Shown: positions 12,879 through 21,444, numbered from the stretch's first letter. The stretch: DNA of 64,000 bases from Amycolatopsis lexingtonensis (GCF_014873755.1 NZ_JADBEG010000001.1:1800501-1864500); one strand, 5' to 3'. Notes: generated by a model from the letters alone, not told the origin. Numbers and translations are program-made.

Positions 12879-13973
12879 TCAGGGGTTGACGGCCAGCACC
12901 AGGAAGCCGGCCAGCAGGACCAGGTGCACGCCGCCCTGGAGACGGGTCGCGCGGCCGGGGACGACCGTCAGGACGCTCACCACCACGGTCAGGGCCAGCA
13001 GCACGATCTGCGTCGAGCCGAGGCCGAGCAGCAGCTCGCCCGGCAGCCACACCGACGCCAGCGCGATCGCCGGGATGGTCAGGCCGATGCTCGCGATCGC
13101 CGAGCCGTAGGCGAGGTTGAGGCTGATCTGCATCCGGTCGCGCTGGGCCGCGCGCGTCGCCGCGAGGGTTTCCGGGAGCAGCACCAGGAGCGCGATCACC
13201 ACGCCGACGAACGACTGCGGGAAGCCGGCCGCGCGGACGCCCGCCTCGATCGCCGGGGACTCCACCTTCGCCAGGCCGACGACCGCGACCAGGGCCACCA
13301 GCAGGAGCGCGAGGCTGCCCAGCGCCGCCCGGCCGGACGGCGGGTCGGCGTGGTCGTCCTCCTTGACCTCGCCGTCGGCCGCCACGGGGAGGAAGAAGTC
13401 GCGGTGGCGCACGGTCTGCGTCAGCACGAACGTGGCGTACAGCGCCAGCGAAGCGACGGCGGCGAACGTCAGCTGCGCCGAGGAGAACGCCGGGCCGGGG
13501 GTGCTGGAGGTGAACGTCGGCAGCACGAGGCTCAGCGCGGCCAGCGTCGCGACCGTGGCGAGCGCGGCGCCGCTGCCTTCGGGGTTGAAGAGGGTGACGC
13601 CGTAGCGGCGGGCGCCGACGAGCAGGGAGATGCCGACGATGCCGTTGGTCGTGATCATGACCGCGGCGAACACGGTGTCGCGCGCCAGCGAGCCGGCTTC
13701 CGGGCCGCCGGACACCATCATGGTGACGATCAGCGCGACTTCGATGACGGTGACCGCGACCGCGAGCACGAGCGAGCCGAACGGTTCGCCGACGCGGTGC
13801 GCGACGACCTCCGCGTGGTGGACCGCGGCCAGCACGGTCGCCCCGAGCGCGATCGCCACGATCGCCACGAAGACCGGGCCGAGGTCGCGGCCCCAGGCCA
13901 GCGCGAGCACGAGGATGCCGAGCACGGGGGTGACGGAGGTCCAGGAGGTCAGGAAGGATCTCAGCGCGGCCAT
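12879..13973 (-). CDS. chaA: ChaA-type Ca2+/H+ (cation/proton) antiporter
   Basis: 364-residue integral membrane protein with about 11 hydrophobic segments in two inverted halves. The two alpha-repeat signatures of the CaCA superfamily are present: GEPFGSLVLAVAVTVIEVAL in the first half and LLPETLAATRAAQRDRMQ with LNLAYGSAIASIGLT in the second. A charged cytoplasmic loop with EVKEDDHADPP separates the halves. It probably exports Ca2+ or Na+/K+ in exchange for protons. It is monocistronic on the minus strand. Confidence 0.85.
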   Translation of the reverse strand: MAALRSFLTSWTSVTPVLGILVLALAWGRDLGPVFVAIVAIALGATVLAAVHHAEVVAHRVGEPFGSLVLAVAVTVIEVALIVTMMVSGGPEAGSLARDTVFAAVMITTNGIVGISLLVGARRYGVTLFNPEGSGAALATVATLAALSLVLPTFTSSTPGPAFSSAQLTFAAVASLALYATFVLTQTVRHRDFFLPVAADGEVKEDDHADPPSGRAALGSLALLLVALVAVVGLAKVESPAIEAGVRAAGFPQSFVGVVIALLVLLPETLAATRAAQRDRMQISLNLAYGSAIASIGLTIPAIALASVWLPGELLLGLGSTQIVLLALTVVVSVLTVVPGRATRLQGGVHLVLLAGFLVLAVNP

Positions 13974-14024
13974 GCCCCCACCCTGTCACACCGGCGGTCA
14001 CTTTGCGTGGTCGTACGGCGATTC

Positions 14025-14906
14025 TCACATCGTCCCTTGTGGACGTTCGAGCACGTACTTCCGGAAGGTTTCGCTCAACGGCGGGAGAGTCCGCCCGCTC
14101 GCCCACGCGAGCCCGATGTCGCGTGCGGCGTCCACATCGGTCAGTTCCAGGTGCGGCGCCGGGAATTCCGCGGCGTGCGGCAGCGGCAGCACGGACACGC
14201 CGAGCCCGGCGGTGACGAGGCCGCGCAGCGTCTCGACCTCGTCGCCTTCGAAGCCGATGCGTGGGGTGAACCCGGCCTCGGCGCACAGGCGCTCGGTCGT
14301 TTCGCGCAACGCGTAACCGGGCCGCAGGAGGATGAACGTTTCGTCCGCGAGATCGGCGAGGCGCACCCGGCGGCGCCGGGCCAACCGGTGCCGTGGCGGG
14401 ACCGCCAGCCGCAGTGGCTCGACGAGCAGGCGTTCCCAGTGCAGCTGGGGGTGCCCGGGGTCGCCGCTGGTGAGGACGAGGTCGGCGGTGCCGTCGAGCA
14501 GCTCCGCCTCCAGCCCGGCCTCGCCGTGCTGGCGCAGTTCGAAGCGGGCGCCGGGGTGCTCGAGCAGGAAGCCCCGCAGGACATCGGGCACCAGCCAGGT
14601 CCCGAACGTGTGCAGGAAGGCCAGCGGCACGACCCCGGTGCCCGGCGCGACGATCTCGCCGACTTCGCGCAGGCCCTGGTCCAGCTGGTCGAGCACGGCC
14701 TCGACGTGCCGCTTGAAGGCGTGCCCGGCCGGGGTCAGCCGCAGCAGCCGCCCGGACCGGCGGAACAGCTCGGCGCCGGCCTCGTGCTCCAGCCGCCGCA
14801 GCGCCCGGGACAGCGCGGGCTGGGTGAGGTGGGCCCCGGCCGCGGTCTCCGTGACGGTCGCGCCGCCGGCGACCTGGCGGAAGAGCCGCAGCGTCTGGAC
14901 GTCCAT
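14025..14906 (-). CDS. LysR-family transcriptional regulator of poxB
   Basis: 293 residues. The N-terminal winged helix-turn-helix includes TETAAGAHLTQPALSRALRR. It is followed by a linker helix and a periplasmic-binding-protein-like effector domain (GVVPLAFLHTFGTWLVP...; GLGVSVLPLP). ATG 14904-14906 is taken as start because the HTH begins four residues later; the longer frame would extend through the operator. It is divergent from the pyruvate oxidase gene with a 70-bp shared promoter region, the classic arrangement for a LysR activator of its neighbour. Confidence 0.88.
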   Translation of the reverse strand: MDVQTLRLFRQVAGGATVTETAAGAHLTQPALSRALRRLEHEAGAELFRRSGRLLRLTPAGHAFKRHVEAVLDQLDQGLREVGEIVAPGTGVVPLAFLHTFGTWLVPDVLRGFLLEHPGARFELRQHGEAGLEAELLDGTADLVLTSGDPGHPQLHWERLLVEPLRLAVPPRHRLARRRRVRLADLADETFILLRPGYALRETTERLCAEAGFTPRIGFEGDEVETLRGLVTAGLGVSVLPLPHAAEFPAPHLELTDVDAARDIGLAWASGRTLPPLSETFRKYVLERPQGTM

Positions 14907-14929
14907 GCCTCCAGTGTATGGAAATTCAG

Positions 14930-14944
14930 CCAATCAGGCATTGG
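14930..14944. promoter_or_regulatory. Candidate LysR operator
   Basis: CCAAT-CAGGC-ATTGG is a 5-5-5 dyad in the 70-bp divergent region between the LysR gene and poxB, located 32-46 bp before the poxB ATG. LysR proteins typically bind short interrupted dyads here. Confidence 0.45.
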
Positions 14945-14976
14945 ACGCATGAGCGGCGCGCGGGCACGCTGGAGTC

Positions 14977-16710
14977 ATGGCTACGGTGGCAGAACAACTG
15001 GTCAGGACGTTGCGGGACGCGGGCGTCGAGCGCATCTACGGCATCGTCGGGGACAGCCTGAACCCGATCGTCGACGCCGTGCGCCGCCTCGACGGCATCG
15101 AGTGGGTGCACGTCCGCCACGAGGAGACGGCCGCGTTCGCCGCGGCGGCGGAAGCGCAGGTCACCGGCAAGCTCGCGGTGTGCGCGGGCAGCTGCGGGCC
15201 GGGCAACCTGCACCTGATCAACGGCCTGTTCGACGCGCACCGCTCGGGCGCGCCGGTGCTGGCGATCGCGTCGCACATCCCGTCGAACCAGATCGGCACC
15301 GGGTTCTTCCAGGAGACCCACCCGGACCGGCTCTTCGCCGAGTGCAGCCACTTCAGCGAGGTCGTCGCGGACCCGGCGCAGCTGCCGCGGCTACTGCGCA
15401 TCGCCACCCAGGCCGCCGTCGGCAAGGGCGGCGTCGCGGTGCTGACCATCCCGGGCGACCTCGCCGACCGCAAGGCCACCGGCCCGCTGACCGAGCGGCT
15501 TCCGCTGGTCGAGCCGTCGCCGCCGGTGCCGTCTTCGGAGACCGTGCGGGAGCTCGCCGACCTGCTGAACTCGGGGGAGAAGGTGATGCTGTTCGCGGGC
15601 GCGGGCGTCCGCGGCGCGCACGAAGAAGTCATGGCGCTGGCGGAAAAGCTCGCCGCGCCGGTCGGGCACTCGCTCGGCGGCAAGGAATGGATCCAGTACG
15701 ACAACCCGTTCGACGTCGGCATGAGCGGCCTGCTCGGCTACGGCGCCTGCTATGACGCGATGCACGAGGCCGACCGGATCGTGTTGCTGGGCACGGACTT
15801 CCCGTACGACAAGTTCCTCCCGCAGGCCCGCACGATCCAGGTCGACCACGACGCTTCGCGCCTCGGCCGCCGCACGCCGCTGGACCTGGCCGTGCACGGC
15901 GACGTCAAGGAGACGCTGAAGGCGCTGCTGCCGCTGCTGCGGCCGCGCACCGACCGGGCGTTCCTCGACCGGATGCTGCGCGAGCACGTGCGGAAGCTGG
16001 AGAAGGTCGTCGGCGCGTACACGGGGAAGATCGAGCAGCGCCGTCCGATCCACCCGGAGTACGTCGCTTCGGTGCTCGACGAGGTCGCGGCCGACGACGC
16101 CGTGTTCACCGTCGACACCGGCATGGGCAACGTCTGGGCCGCGCGCTACCTGACCCCCAACGGCCGCCGCCGGGTGCTCGGCTCGTTCCGGCACGGCAGC
16201 ATGGCGAACGCGCTGCCGCACGCGATCGGCGCGCAGCTGTCCCAGCCGGGCCGCCAGGTCGTGTCGCTCTCGGGCGACGGCGGGCTCGCCATGCTGATGG
16301 GCGACCTGCTGACGCTGCCGGCCTACGACGTGCCGGTGAAGGTGGTGGTGTTCAACAACGCCACGCTCGGCATGGTGAAGCTGGAGATGCTCGTCGACGG
16401 CCTCCCGGACTTCGGCACCGACCACGCGCCGGTGAACTTCGCGGCCATCGCGGCGGCGTGCGGCATCTTCGCCGAGCGCGTCGAGGACCCGGCCGACGTG
16501 CGCGGCGCGCTGGAGAAGGCGTTCGCGCACCCCGGCCCGGCGGTTGTCGAGGTCGTCACCGACCCGAACGCGCTGTCGATCCCGCCGCGGATCACCGGCG
16601 AGATGGTGCGCGGGTTCGCCCTCGGCGCGACGAAGACGGTGCTCAACGGCGGCGTCGGCAAGATGGTCGACCTGGCGCGGGCCAACCTGCGCAACGCCCC
16701 GCGGCCGTGA
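14977..16710 (+). CDS. poxB: Thiamine-diphosphate pyruvate dehydrogenase (quinone)/pyruvate oxidase
   Basis: 577 residues, close to the 572 of E. coli PoxB. The three domains are the Pyr domain with the catalytic Glu in VHVRHEETAAFAAAAEAQ, the central FAD-binding domain (EKVMLFAGAGVRGAHEEV), and the PP domain with the ThDP/Mg motif GDGGLAMLMGDLLTLPAYDVPV ending in NN. It converts pyruvate to acetate and CO2 with electrons to quinone. The far C-terminus of E. coli PoxB mediates lipid binding; here it is GGVGKMVDLARANLRNAPRP. Expression probably depends on the divergent LysR regulator. Confidence 0.88.
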   Translation: MATVAEQLVRTLRDAGVERIYGIVGDSLNPIVDAVRRLDGIEWVHVRHEETAAFAAAAEAQVTGKLAVCAGSCGPGNLHLINGLFDAHRSGAPVLAIASHIPSNQIGTGFFQETHPDRLFAECSHFSEVVADPAQLPRLLRIATQAAVGKGGVAVLTIPGDLADRKATGPLTERLPLVEPSPPVPSSETVRELADLLNSGEKVMLFAGAGVRGAHEEVMALAEKLAAPVGHSLGGKEWIQYDNPFDVGMSGLLGYGACYDAMHEADRIVLLGTDFPYDKFLPQARTIQVDHDASRLGRRTPLDLAVHGDVKETLKALLPLLRPRTDRAFLDRMLREHVRKLEKVVGAYTGKIEQRRPIHPEYVASVLDEVAADDAVFTVDTGMGNVWAARYLTPNGRRRVLGSFRHGSMANALPHAIGAQLSQPGRQVVSLSGDGGLAMLMGDLLTLPAYDVPVKVVVFNNATLGMVKLEMLVDGLPDFGTDHAPVNFAAIAAACGIFAERVEDPADVRGALEKAFAHPGPAVVEVVTDPNALSIPPRITGEMVRGFALGATKTVLNGGVGKMVDLARANLRNAPRP

Positions 16711-16714
16711 GGCC

Positions 16715-16747
16715 GGTGGCCACCACGCCGGGATCGTGGTGGCCACC
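16715..16747. terminator. Bidirectional hairpin terminator
   Basis: GGTGGCCACCACG, the loop CCGGGAT and CGTGGTGGCCACC make a perfect 13-bp stem exactly between the convergent poxB and MftB-like genes. There is no T-run, as is common for actinomycete terminators. Confidence 0.75.
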
Positions 16748-16752
16748 GTGGT

Positions 16753-17001
16753 TCACGGGACGGCGACGATGACGCCGGTGGCGGCGAGGTGTTCCAGCGC
16801 CGCCACCACCCGGGCCCGGCTCGTCTCGCCGAGTTCCGCGGCGTCGAGCGCGTCGCGGGCGGTGGCGTGCATCGCCAGCTCCCGGACGAAGCGGACCACG
16901 TCCGGGGCGCCGAGCAAGCACCCGTCACGGCGCTCGCAGTGGTGGGCGAGCGCCTCGAAGGGCTCCCGCGGGTTGACCCGGTACGGTGCGTCGAGGTCCA
17001 C
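16753..17001 (-). CDS. MftB-like small protein (mycofactocin precursor-binding family)
   Basis: 82 residues with a pattern typical of MftB, the PqqD-like peptide chaperone of mycofactocin maturation. It starts LDAPYRVNPREPFEALAHHC (family: a WR..P..PEPFGALLYH-type start). VVRFVRELAMHATARDALDAA follows, and it ends LEHLAATGVIVAVP. It is shorter than usual MftB and lacks the family's aromatic FGTR segment. The GTG start lies inside a TCCACWGTGGA word. It is 15 bp downstream of the NDMA-dependent alcohol dehydrogenase in the same operon. No mftA or mftC is nearby, so it may bind something other than MftA. The assignment rests on pattern memory, not a search. Confidence 0.55.
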   Translation of the reverse strand: MDLDAPYRVNPREPFEALAHHCERRDGCLLGAPDVVRFVRELAMHATARDALDAAELGETSRARVVAALEHLAATGVIVAVP

Positions 17002-17007
17002 TGTGGA
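16997..17007. repeat. TCCACWGTGGA word overlapping a start codon
   Basis: TCCACTGTGGA copy. On the minus strand it contains the GTG start codon of the MftB-like gene. It is one of six copies in the window. Confidence 0.6.
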
Positions 17008-17016
17008 CGCCGTCCG

Positions 17017-18126
17017 TCACGCGTGGACGATCACGCCGCGGATGTTCTTGCCGTCCCGCAGGTCCTGGTAGCCCTCGTTGACCTGCTCCAGGGTGTACTT
17101 GCGGGTGACCAGCTCGTCGAGCTTGAGCTTGCCGGCGTCGTAGAGCCGCAGCAGCCGGACGATGTCGTACTGCGGGTTCGCCGAGCCGAACAGCGTGCCC
17201 TTGACCGTCTTTTCGAACAGCGTCAGCACGGCGCCGGACAGGTGCACGGTGAGCTTCTCGGGGTTGGCGAGCCCGGTGATGACGACGGTCCCGCCCTTGC
17301 CGACGACGTCGAACGCGGCGCTGACGACCTCCTCGTCGACCGTGCCGACGGTGATCAGCGCCTGGTCGGCCAGCTGGCCCCAGGTCAGCTCGCTGACCTT
17401 CTCGGCGGCTTCGGCGGCGGTGGCGAAGGCGTGCGTGGCCCCGAACTTCAGCGCCGTCTCCCGCTTGAACTCCACCGGATCGACCGCGACGACGTACTTC
17501 GCCCCGGCGTGCGCGGCGCCCTGCACGGCGTTGATGCCGATGCCGCCGATCCCGTAGACGACGGTGGTGTCCCCGGCCCGCACCCCGCCGGCGTAGTTGG
17601 CGGTGGCCCAGCCGGTGGGCACCCCGCAGCCGACGAGCACGGCGGTTTCCAGCGGCAGCCAGTCGTCGACCTTGACCACCGAGTGCTGCGAGATGGTGGC
17701 GCGCTCGGAGAACGTGCCGAGCATGCACATCGCCCCGAAGTCCTGCCCGCCGCCGTGGAAGCGGAACGAGCCGTCCGGCATGTGGCCGTCGAGGATGGTG
17801 GCGCCCATGTCGCACAGGTTCTGGCGGCCCGTCGAGCAGTAGCGGCAGGTGCCGCAGTTGGGGATGAAGCTGCACACGACGTGGTCCCCGGGCTGCACCT
17901 TGGTCACGCCCGGCCCGACCTCTTCGATGATCCCGGCGCCCTCGTGCCCGCCGATGATCGGGAACCGCGGCACGAGATCGTTGTCGATCAGGTGCAGATC
18001 CGAGTGGCACAGCCCGGCGGCGGTGTACTTGATGAGCACTTCGCCGGGGCCGGGCCCGTCGAGGTCGAGCTCCATGATCTCGAACGGCTTCCCGGCGTCG
18101 AACAGTACGGCTGCCTTCGTCTTCAC
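17017..18126 (-). CDS. NDMA-dependent (mycofactocin-linked) alcohol dehydrogenase
   Basis: 369-residue zinc-type medium-chain dehydrogenase of the NDMA-dependent class, whose NAD(H) is tightly bound and whose external acceptor is thought to be mycofactocin. Catalytic zinc ligands are in AAGLCHSDLHLI and GGHEGAGI. The structural-zinc cysteines are in PNCGTCRYCSTGRQNLC. The Rossmann motif is GIGGIGINAVQGA. GTG 18124-18126 is chosen because GGAGGAG lies 6 nt upstream; the ATG two codons earlier abuts that Shine-Dalgarno sequence. It heads a two-gene operon with the MftB-like gene. The AcoR-like regulator lies directly upstream. Confidence 0.88.
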   Translation of the reverse strand: MKTKAAVLFDAGKPFEIMELDLDGPGPGEVLIKYTAAGLCHSDLHLIDNDLVPRFPIIGGHEGAGIIEEVGPGVTKVQPGDHVVCSFIPNCGTCRYCSTGRQNLCDMGATILDGHMPDGSFRFHGGGQDFGAMCMLGTFSERATISQHSVVKVDDWLPLETAVLVGCGVPTGWATANYAGGVRAGDTTVVYGIGGIGINAVQGAAHAGAKYVVAVDPVEFKRETALKFGATHAFATAAEAAEKVSELTWGQLADQALITVGTVDEEVVSAAFDVVGKGGTVVITGLANPEKLTVHLSGAVLTLFEKTVKGTLFGSANPQYDIVRLLRLYDAGKLKLDELVTRKYTLEQVNEGYQDLRDGKNIRGVIVHA

Positions 18127-18190
18127 GGCCATCTCCTCCACGTGCGGCGGTGCGCGTGCCTCGATTGTGTGGAGAAGGCGAGGGGGTGGA

Positions 18191-18209
18191 GTGTCCAAAT
18201 CCCGGACAC
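18191..18209. promoter_or_regulatory. Candidate activator site upstream of NDMA-alcohol dehydrogenase
   Basis: GTGTCC-N7-GGACAC is an inverted repeat 65-83 bp before the dehydrogenase start on the minus strand, a typical position for an upstream activator such as the adjacent Fis-type regulator. Confidence 0.45.
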
Positions 18210-18230
18210 CTCGGCGTCAGCGGCCGGTCA

Positions 18231-18319
18231 GAGCGCCCCAATGTGGCGTTCGGTGCGTTGGACGCACCGAACGCCACATTGGGTGCGTTGGACGCAACCA
18301 ACGCCACATTGGGGCGCTC
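18231..18319. repeat. Compound hairpin repeat, family B
   Basis: The outer arms (18231-18250 and 18300-18319) are perfectly complementary over 20 bp: GAGCGCCCCAATGTGGCGTT and its reverse complement. Inside lie smaller arms CGTTCGGTGCG / CGCACCGAACG around TTGGA, plus a degenerate third arm. The element sits 4 bp past the stop of the AcoR-like gene and likely terminates it. The same sequence recurs at 31509-31556, where an IS5-type element has inserted. Confidence 0.8.
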
Positions 18320-18323
18320 GGGC

Positions 18324-19931
18324 TCAGCGGACCCGCAGCGCCCGCATCCGGTTGTAGAGGGTGGAGCGGCTGATGCCCAGCTGCTTGGCCGCCCGGACCT
18401 TGTTGCCGTCGCACGCGCGCAGCGTCCGGACGATGACGTCGTACTCGGCCTGCTCCCAGCCGGTCAGGGCCGCGCCCGTCTCCGTGCAGTCCGGGGCGAG
18501 GTCGGCCGCCGTCAGGTCGCCCGCCGAACGGCGGTCGGCCGCGGCCGCCAGTACGCCTTCGAGCTCGCGCAGGTTGCCCGGCCAGTGCTGGGACGCCAGC
18601 AGCTCCAGCGCGCCCGGGGTCAGGCGCAGCGAAGCGCCGAAGCCGCGTAGCAGCTCGCGGGCGATCGCCGGGATCTCGTCGCGGCGCTCCCGCAGCGGGG
18701 GCAGCTCGATCCGGCGGTGCACGCGCGCCGCCAGGGTCGCCTGCTCGCCGTGCAGCTCCGCCGGCGGGCCGCTGAGCAGGGCGAACCACGCCGTCGACGT
18801 GTCCAGCAGGCGGGCCAGGCGGACGGCCGCGAGCGGCGGCAGCAGCTGGATCCCGTCGAGCACCAGCAGGCCCCGCGCACCCGCCGCGGCCTCGACCCGC
18901 GCGCACCACTCCGCTTCGCCCGCGACGACGTCGGACGCGTCGAACTCGTGCACCGGCTCGTCCCCGGCGATCACCCGGGCCGCCGTGCTGCGGCCGGCGC
19001 CGGGCTCCCCGCAGACGAGCACCCGGCGGCGGGCGCGGCCGGCGCGGTGGAGGCGGTCCTCGATCGGCGCTGGGAAGAGCCCGCGGGCGGTGCGCGGGCG
19101 GGACACCACCGGGCTGGCCGGGCGCACCGGCGCCAGCTCGAACAGCAGCCCGGCGCTCGCCGACACGGCTTCGACGCGCACCTCCACCGGCGTGCCGGAG
19201 GTCAGCCGGATGCGGCGGAGGCCGCGCTGGGTGCGGCCGAGGTCCTGCAGCAGCCGGTGGTCGGCGGTGTCGACCAGCTCGGTCGCCGCGGTGTTGGCCA
19301 GCACGACGTCCTGGCCGAGCGCCAGCACCGCGCACGCCCGGTGCTGCACCGACTGGAACGCGGCCAGCAGCTGCTGCTCGGCGAGCTTCGCGCCGTCGAG
19401 CAGCCGCCGTTCGATGTCGGCGACCGCGCGCCGCAGGAAGGGCCCGAGCAGCGGGTTCGCGTCGCCGGCCGGGCCGGTGATGTCGAGGACGCCGGCCAGC
19501 CGCCGCGTCGACGGGTGCACCACCGGGTGGCCGTAGCAGGTGAACTGCTTCATGGCTTCGAGGAAGTGCTCGTCGCCGTCGACGGAGACACCGCGCCGGG
19601 TCTCGAACGGCGTGGCGAGCGAGTTCGTCCCGGTCCGCTCCTCGAGGAACTGGCAGCCGGGCACCGCGCTGATGTTCTCCAGCGCCAGCTCGACCGACCG
19701 TTCGGTGAACCGCCGCGCGACGATCCGGCACTCGTCGTCGGCGAGCACGACGCAGAACCGGGTGCCGGCCAGCTGCCGGGCCAGCTCGTCCAGCACGGGC
19801 GACGCGGCCCGCAGGAGCCGGCTGCGGCTGTCGACGTCGGTGATGTCCAGCCGGTCGATCGACGACGCCGGCGAGAGCCCGGACAGCTCCGCCCGCCGCC
19901 ACGACTGCGCGATCTCGGTCCGCAGGTCCAC
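18324..19931 (-). CDS. AcoR/MimR-like Fis-type transcriptional activator
   Basis: 535 residues. The N-terminal GAF-type sensor is typical of acetoin/glycerol-catabolism activators (LLRAASPVLDELARQLAGT; GCQFLEERTGTNSL; FTCYGHPVVHPSTRRLAG). A reduced AAA+ domain follows, with Walker A GEPGAGRST and an arginine segment PPLRERRDEIP. The C-terminal Fis HTH is KVRAAKQLGISRSTLYNRM. The GAFTGA loop that contacts sigma-54 is absent, so it must act through another sigma factor. The start is the GTG at 19929-19931 with GAGGAG 5 nt upstream. It lies between, and probably controls, the NDMA-alcohol dehydrogenase operon and the divergent mno gene. Confidence 0.82.
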   Translation of the reverse strand: MDLRTEIAQSWRRAELSGLSPASSIDRLDITDVDSRSRLLRAASPVLDELARQLAGTRFCVVLADDECRIVARRFTERSVELALENISAVPGCQFLEERTGTNSLATPFETRRGVSVDGDEHFLEAMKQFTCYGHPVVHPSTRRLAGVLDITGPAGDANPLLGPFLRRAVADIERRLLDGAKLAEQQLLAAFQSVQHRACAVLALGQDVVLANTAATELVDTADHRLLQDLGRTQRGLRRIRLTSGTPVEVRVEAVSASAGLLFELAPVRPASPVVSRPRTARGLFPAPIEDRLHRAGRARRRVLVCGEPGAGRSTAARVIAGDEPVHEFDASDVVAGEAEWCARVEAAAGARGLLVLDGIQLLPPLAAVRLARLLDTSTAWFALLSGPPAELHGEQATLAARVHRRIELPPLRERRDEIPAIARELLRGFGASLRLTPGALELLASQHWPGNLRELEGVLAAAADRRSAGDLTAADLAPDCTETGAALTGWEQAEYDVIVRTLRACDGNKVRAAKQLGISRSTLYNRMRALRVR

Positions 19932-20034
19932 TCGCACTCCTCGTCGAGCCGCTCGGTGTCCCCGGGCTCCCATCATCACACGCGGCGCAAGCGCGGGGCA
20001 CCCGTCCGATCGGGCAGGTACCCGCCCGCTCCGG

Positions 20035-20104
20035 CCGGACGGTTCTCCGGTCCCGCCCGGACGGTTTCCGGTGTGAGCCATTTCGCTTGCCCGGCAACGG
20101 AAAT
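20035..20104. promoter_or_regulatory. mno control region: 22-bp-spaced direct repeats plus a 25-bp dyad
   Basis: CCGGACGGTTCTCCGG (20035) and CCGGACGGTTTCCGG (20057) are direct repeats 22 bp apart, two helical turns. They are followed by the dyad ATTTC..TTGCC-N-GGCAA..GAAAT at 20080-20104. The mno ATG is at 20147. The layout suggests an activator bound at the repeats with the promoter or a second regulator at the dyad. Candidate proteins are the AcoR-like activator or the MnoR-like response regulator. Confidence 0.5.
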
Positions 20105-20146
20105 AGCGTCGCGGAGCACCAAGCCCGTTCGTGAAAGGGACACCCC

Positions 20147-21439
20147 ATGCAGGTCGACGAACTGATCAAGCCGTTCCCGCTCAAGGAGTTCCACCCGATG
20201 CCGCGGGCGCTGCTCGGCCCGGGCGCGCACGAGATGATCGGCCCGGAGGCCCTGAAGATGGGGATGAAGCGGCCCCTGGTCATGACGTCGGGGCTGCGCG
20301 GCACCGGCATCGTGCACAAGCTCTTCGAGTCGCTCAAGTACCACGGCCTCGACCCGGTGCTCTACGACCAGGTGGAGTCCAACCCCAAGGACTACAACGT
20401 GATGGACGCCGTCGCGCTGTACCAGGAGAACACCTGCGACGGGTTCGTCTCCATCGGCGGCGGCTCCTCGCACGACGCCTGCAAGGGCGCGCGCATCTCG
20501 GTCGCCCACGACGGGCGCAACATCAACGAGTTCGAGGGCTTCAACAAGAGCGAGAACCCCAAGAACCCGCCGCACATCGCCGTCTCGACGACCGCGGGCA
20601 CCGGCTCCGAGACGTCGTGGGCCTACGTCATCACCGACACCACGACCGACCCGGACAACCCGCACAAGTACGTCGCCTTCGACGACGCGTCCGTCGTCAC
20701 CCTCGCGGTGGACGACCCGGTGCTCTACTACGACTGCCCGTCGCACTTCACCGCCCAGTGCGGGTTCGACGTCCTCGCCCACGCGTCGGAACCGTACGTC
20801 TCCCGGCTCAACTTCACCCCCTCGCTCGGCAACGCGCTGTATTCGGCCGAGCTCGTCGGGCAGCACCTGCGGGCCGCCACCTGGCACGGCGACAACCTCG
20901 AAGCGCGCGAAGGAATGATGTACGCGCAGTACACCGCCGGGCAGGCGTTCAACTCCGGCGGCCTCGGCGTCATCCACTCGGTCTCGCACGCCGTGAGCGC
21001 CTTCTACGACACCCACCACGGCCTCAACAACGCCATCGCGCTGCCGCGGGTGTGGGCGTGGAACCTGCCGGTCGCGTACAAGCGGTACGCGAAGCTCGCC
21101 GGGGCGCTCGGCGTCGACACCACCGGCATGACCGACGTCAAGGCCGCCGACGCGGCGGTCGCGGCCGCGATCCGGCTGCTGCGCGACGTCGGCATCCCGG
21201 AGAAGTTCACCGACGTCCGCCCGGACACCCACCCGAAGAACCGGCTCGGCACCGGCCCGACGAAGTTCTACGAGCAGGCGGCCGTGATCAAGGGCGACGA
21301 CCACGACGTCGACCGCGTCTCCCACCACATCCTCGGGGACTCCTGCACGCCGGGGAACCCGAAGGAGACGACGTTCGAGACCGTCCGCCCGGTGGTCGAC
21401 CACTGCTTCAACGGCGACCTGGACGACTTCCTCTCCTGA
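20147..21439 (+). CDS. mno: Methanol:NDMA oxidoreductase (group III alcohol dehydrogenase)
   Basis: 430 residues, essentially full length for the Mno/Mdo family characterised in Amycolatopsis and mycobacteria. It starts MQVDELIKPFPLKEFHPMPR. It carries the group III nucleotide motif GGGSSHDACKG, the TTAGTGSE segment, and histidine metal ligands in HSVSHAVSAFYDTHHGLNNA. The enzyme oxidises methanol and other primary alcohols with bound NADP(H), reoxidised in vivo by a mycofactocin-type acceptor. GAAAGG precedes the ATG. It heads the mno-moxR-vwa-mftM gene row but is separated from moxR by a strong hairpin. Confidence 0.93.
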   Translation: MQVDELIKPFPLKEFHPMPRALLGPGAHEMIGPEALKMGMKRPLVMTSGLRGTGIVHKLFESLKYHGLDPVLYDQVESNPKDYNVMDAVALYQENTCDGFVSIGGGSSHDACKGARISVAHDGRNINEFEGFNKSENPKNPPHIAVSTTAGTGSETSWAYVITDTTTDPDNPHKYVAFDDASVVTLAVDDPVLYYDCPSHFTAQCGFDVLAHASEPYVSRLNFTPSLGNALYSAELVGQHLRAATWHGDNLEAREGMMYAQYTAGQAFNSGGLGVIHSVSHAVSAFYDTHHGLNNAIALPRVWAWNLPVAYKRYAKLAGALGVDTTGMTDVKAADAAVAAAIRLLRDVGIPEKFTDVRPDTHPKNRLGTGPTKFYEQAAVIKGDDHDVDRVSHHILGDSCTPGNPKETTFETVRPVVDHCFNGDLDDFLS

Positions 21440-21444
21440 AATCC

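Noticed and set aside
20080..20104. Sigma-54 promoter for mno, given the NtrC-like regulator
   Set aside because: No GG-N10-GC element of the TGGCAC/TTGCA type is positioned before mno, and the regulator lacks GAFTGA.
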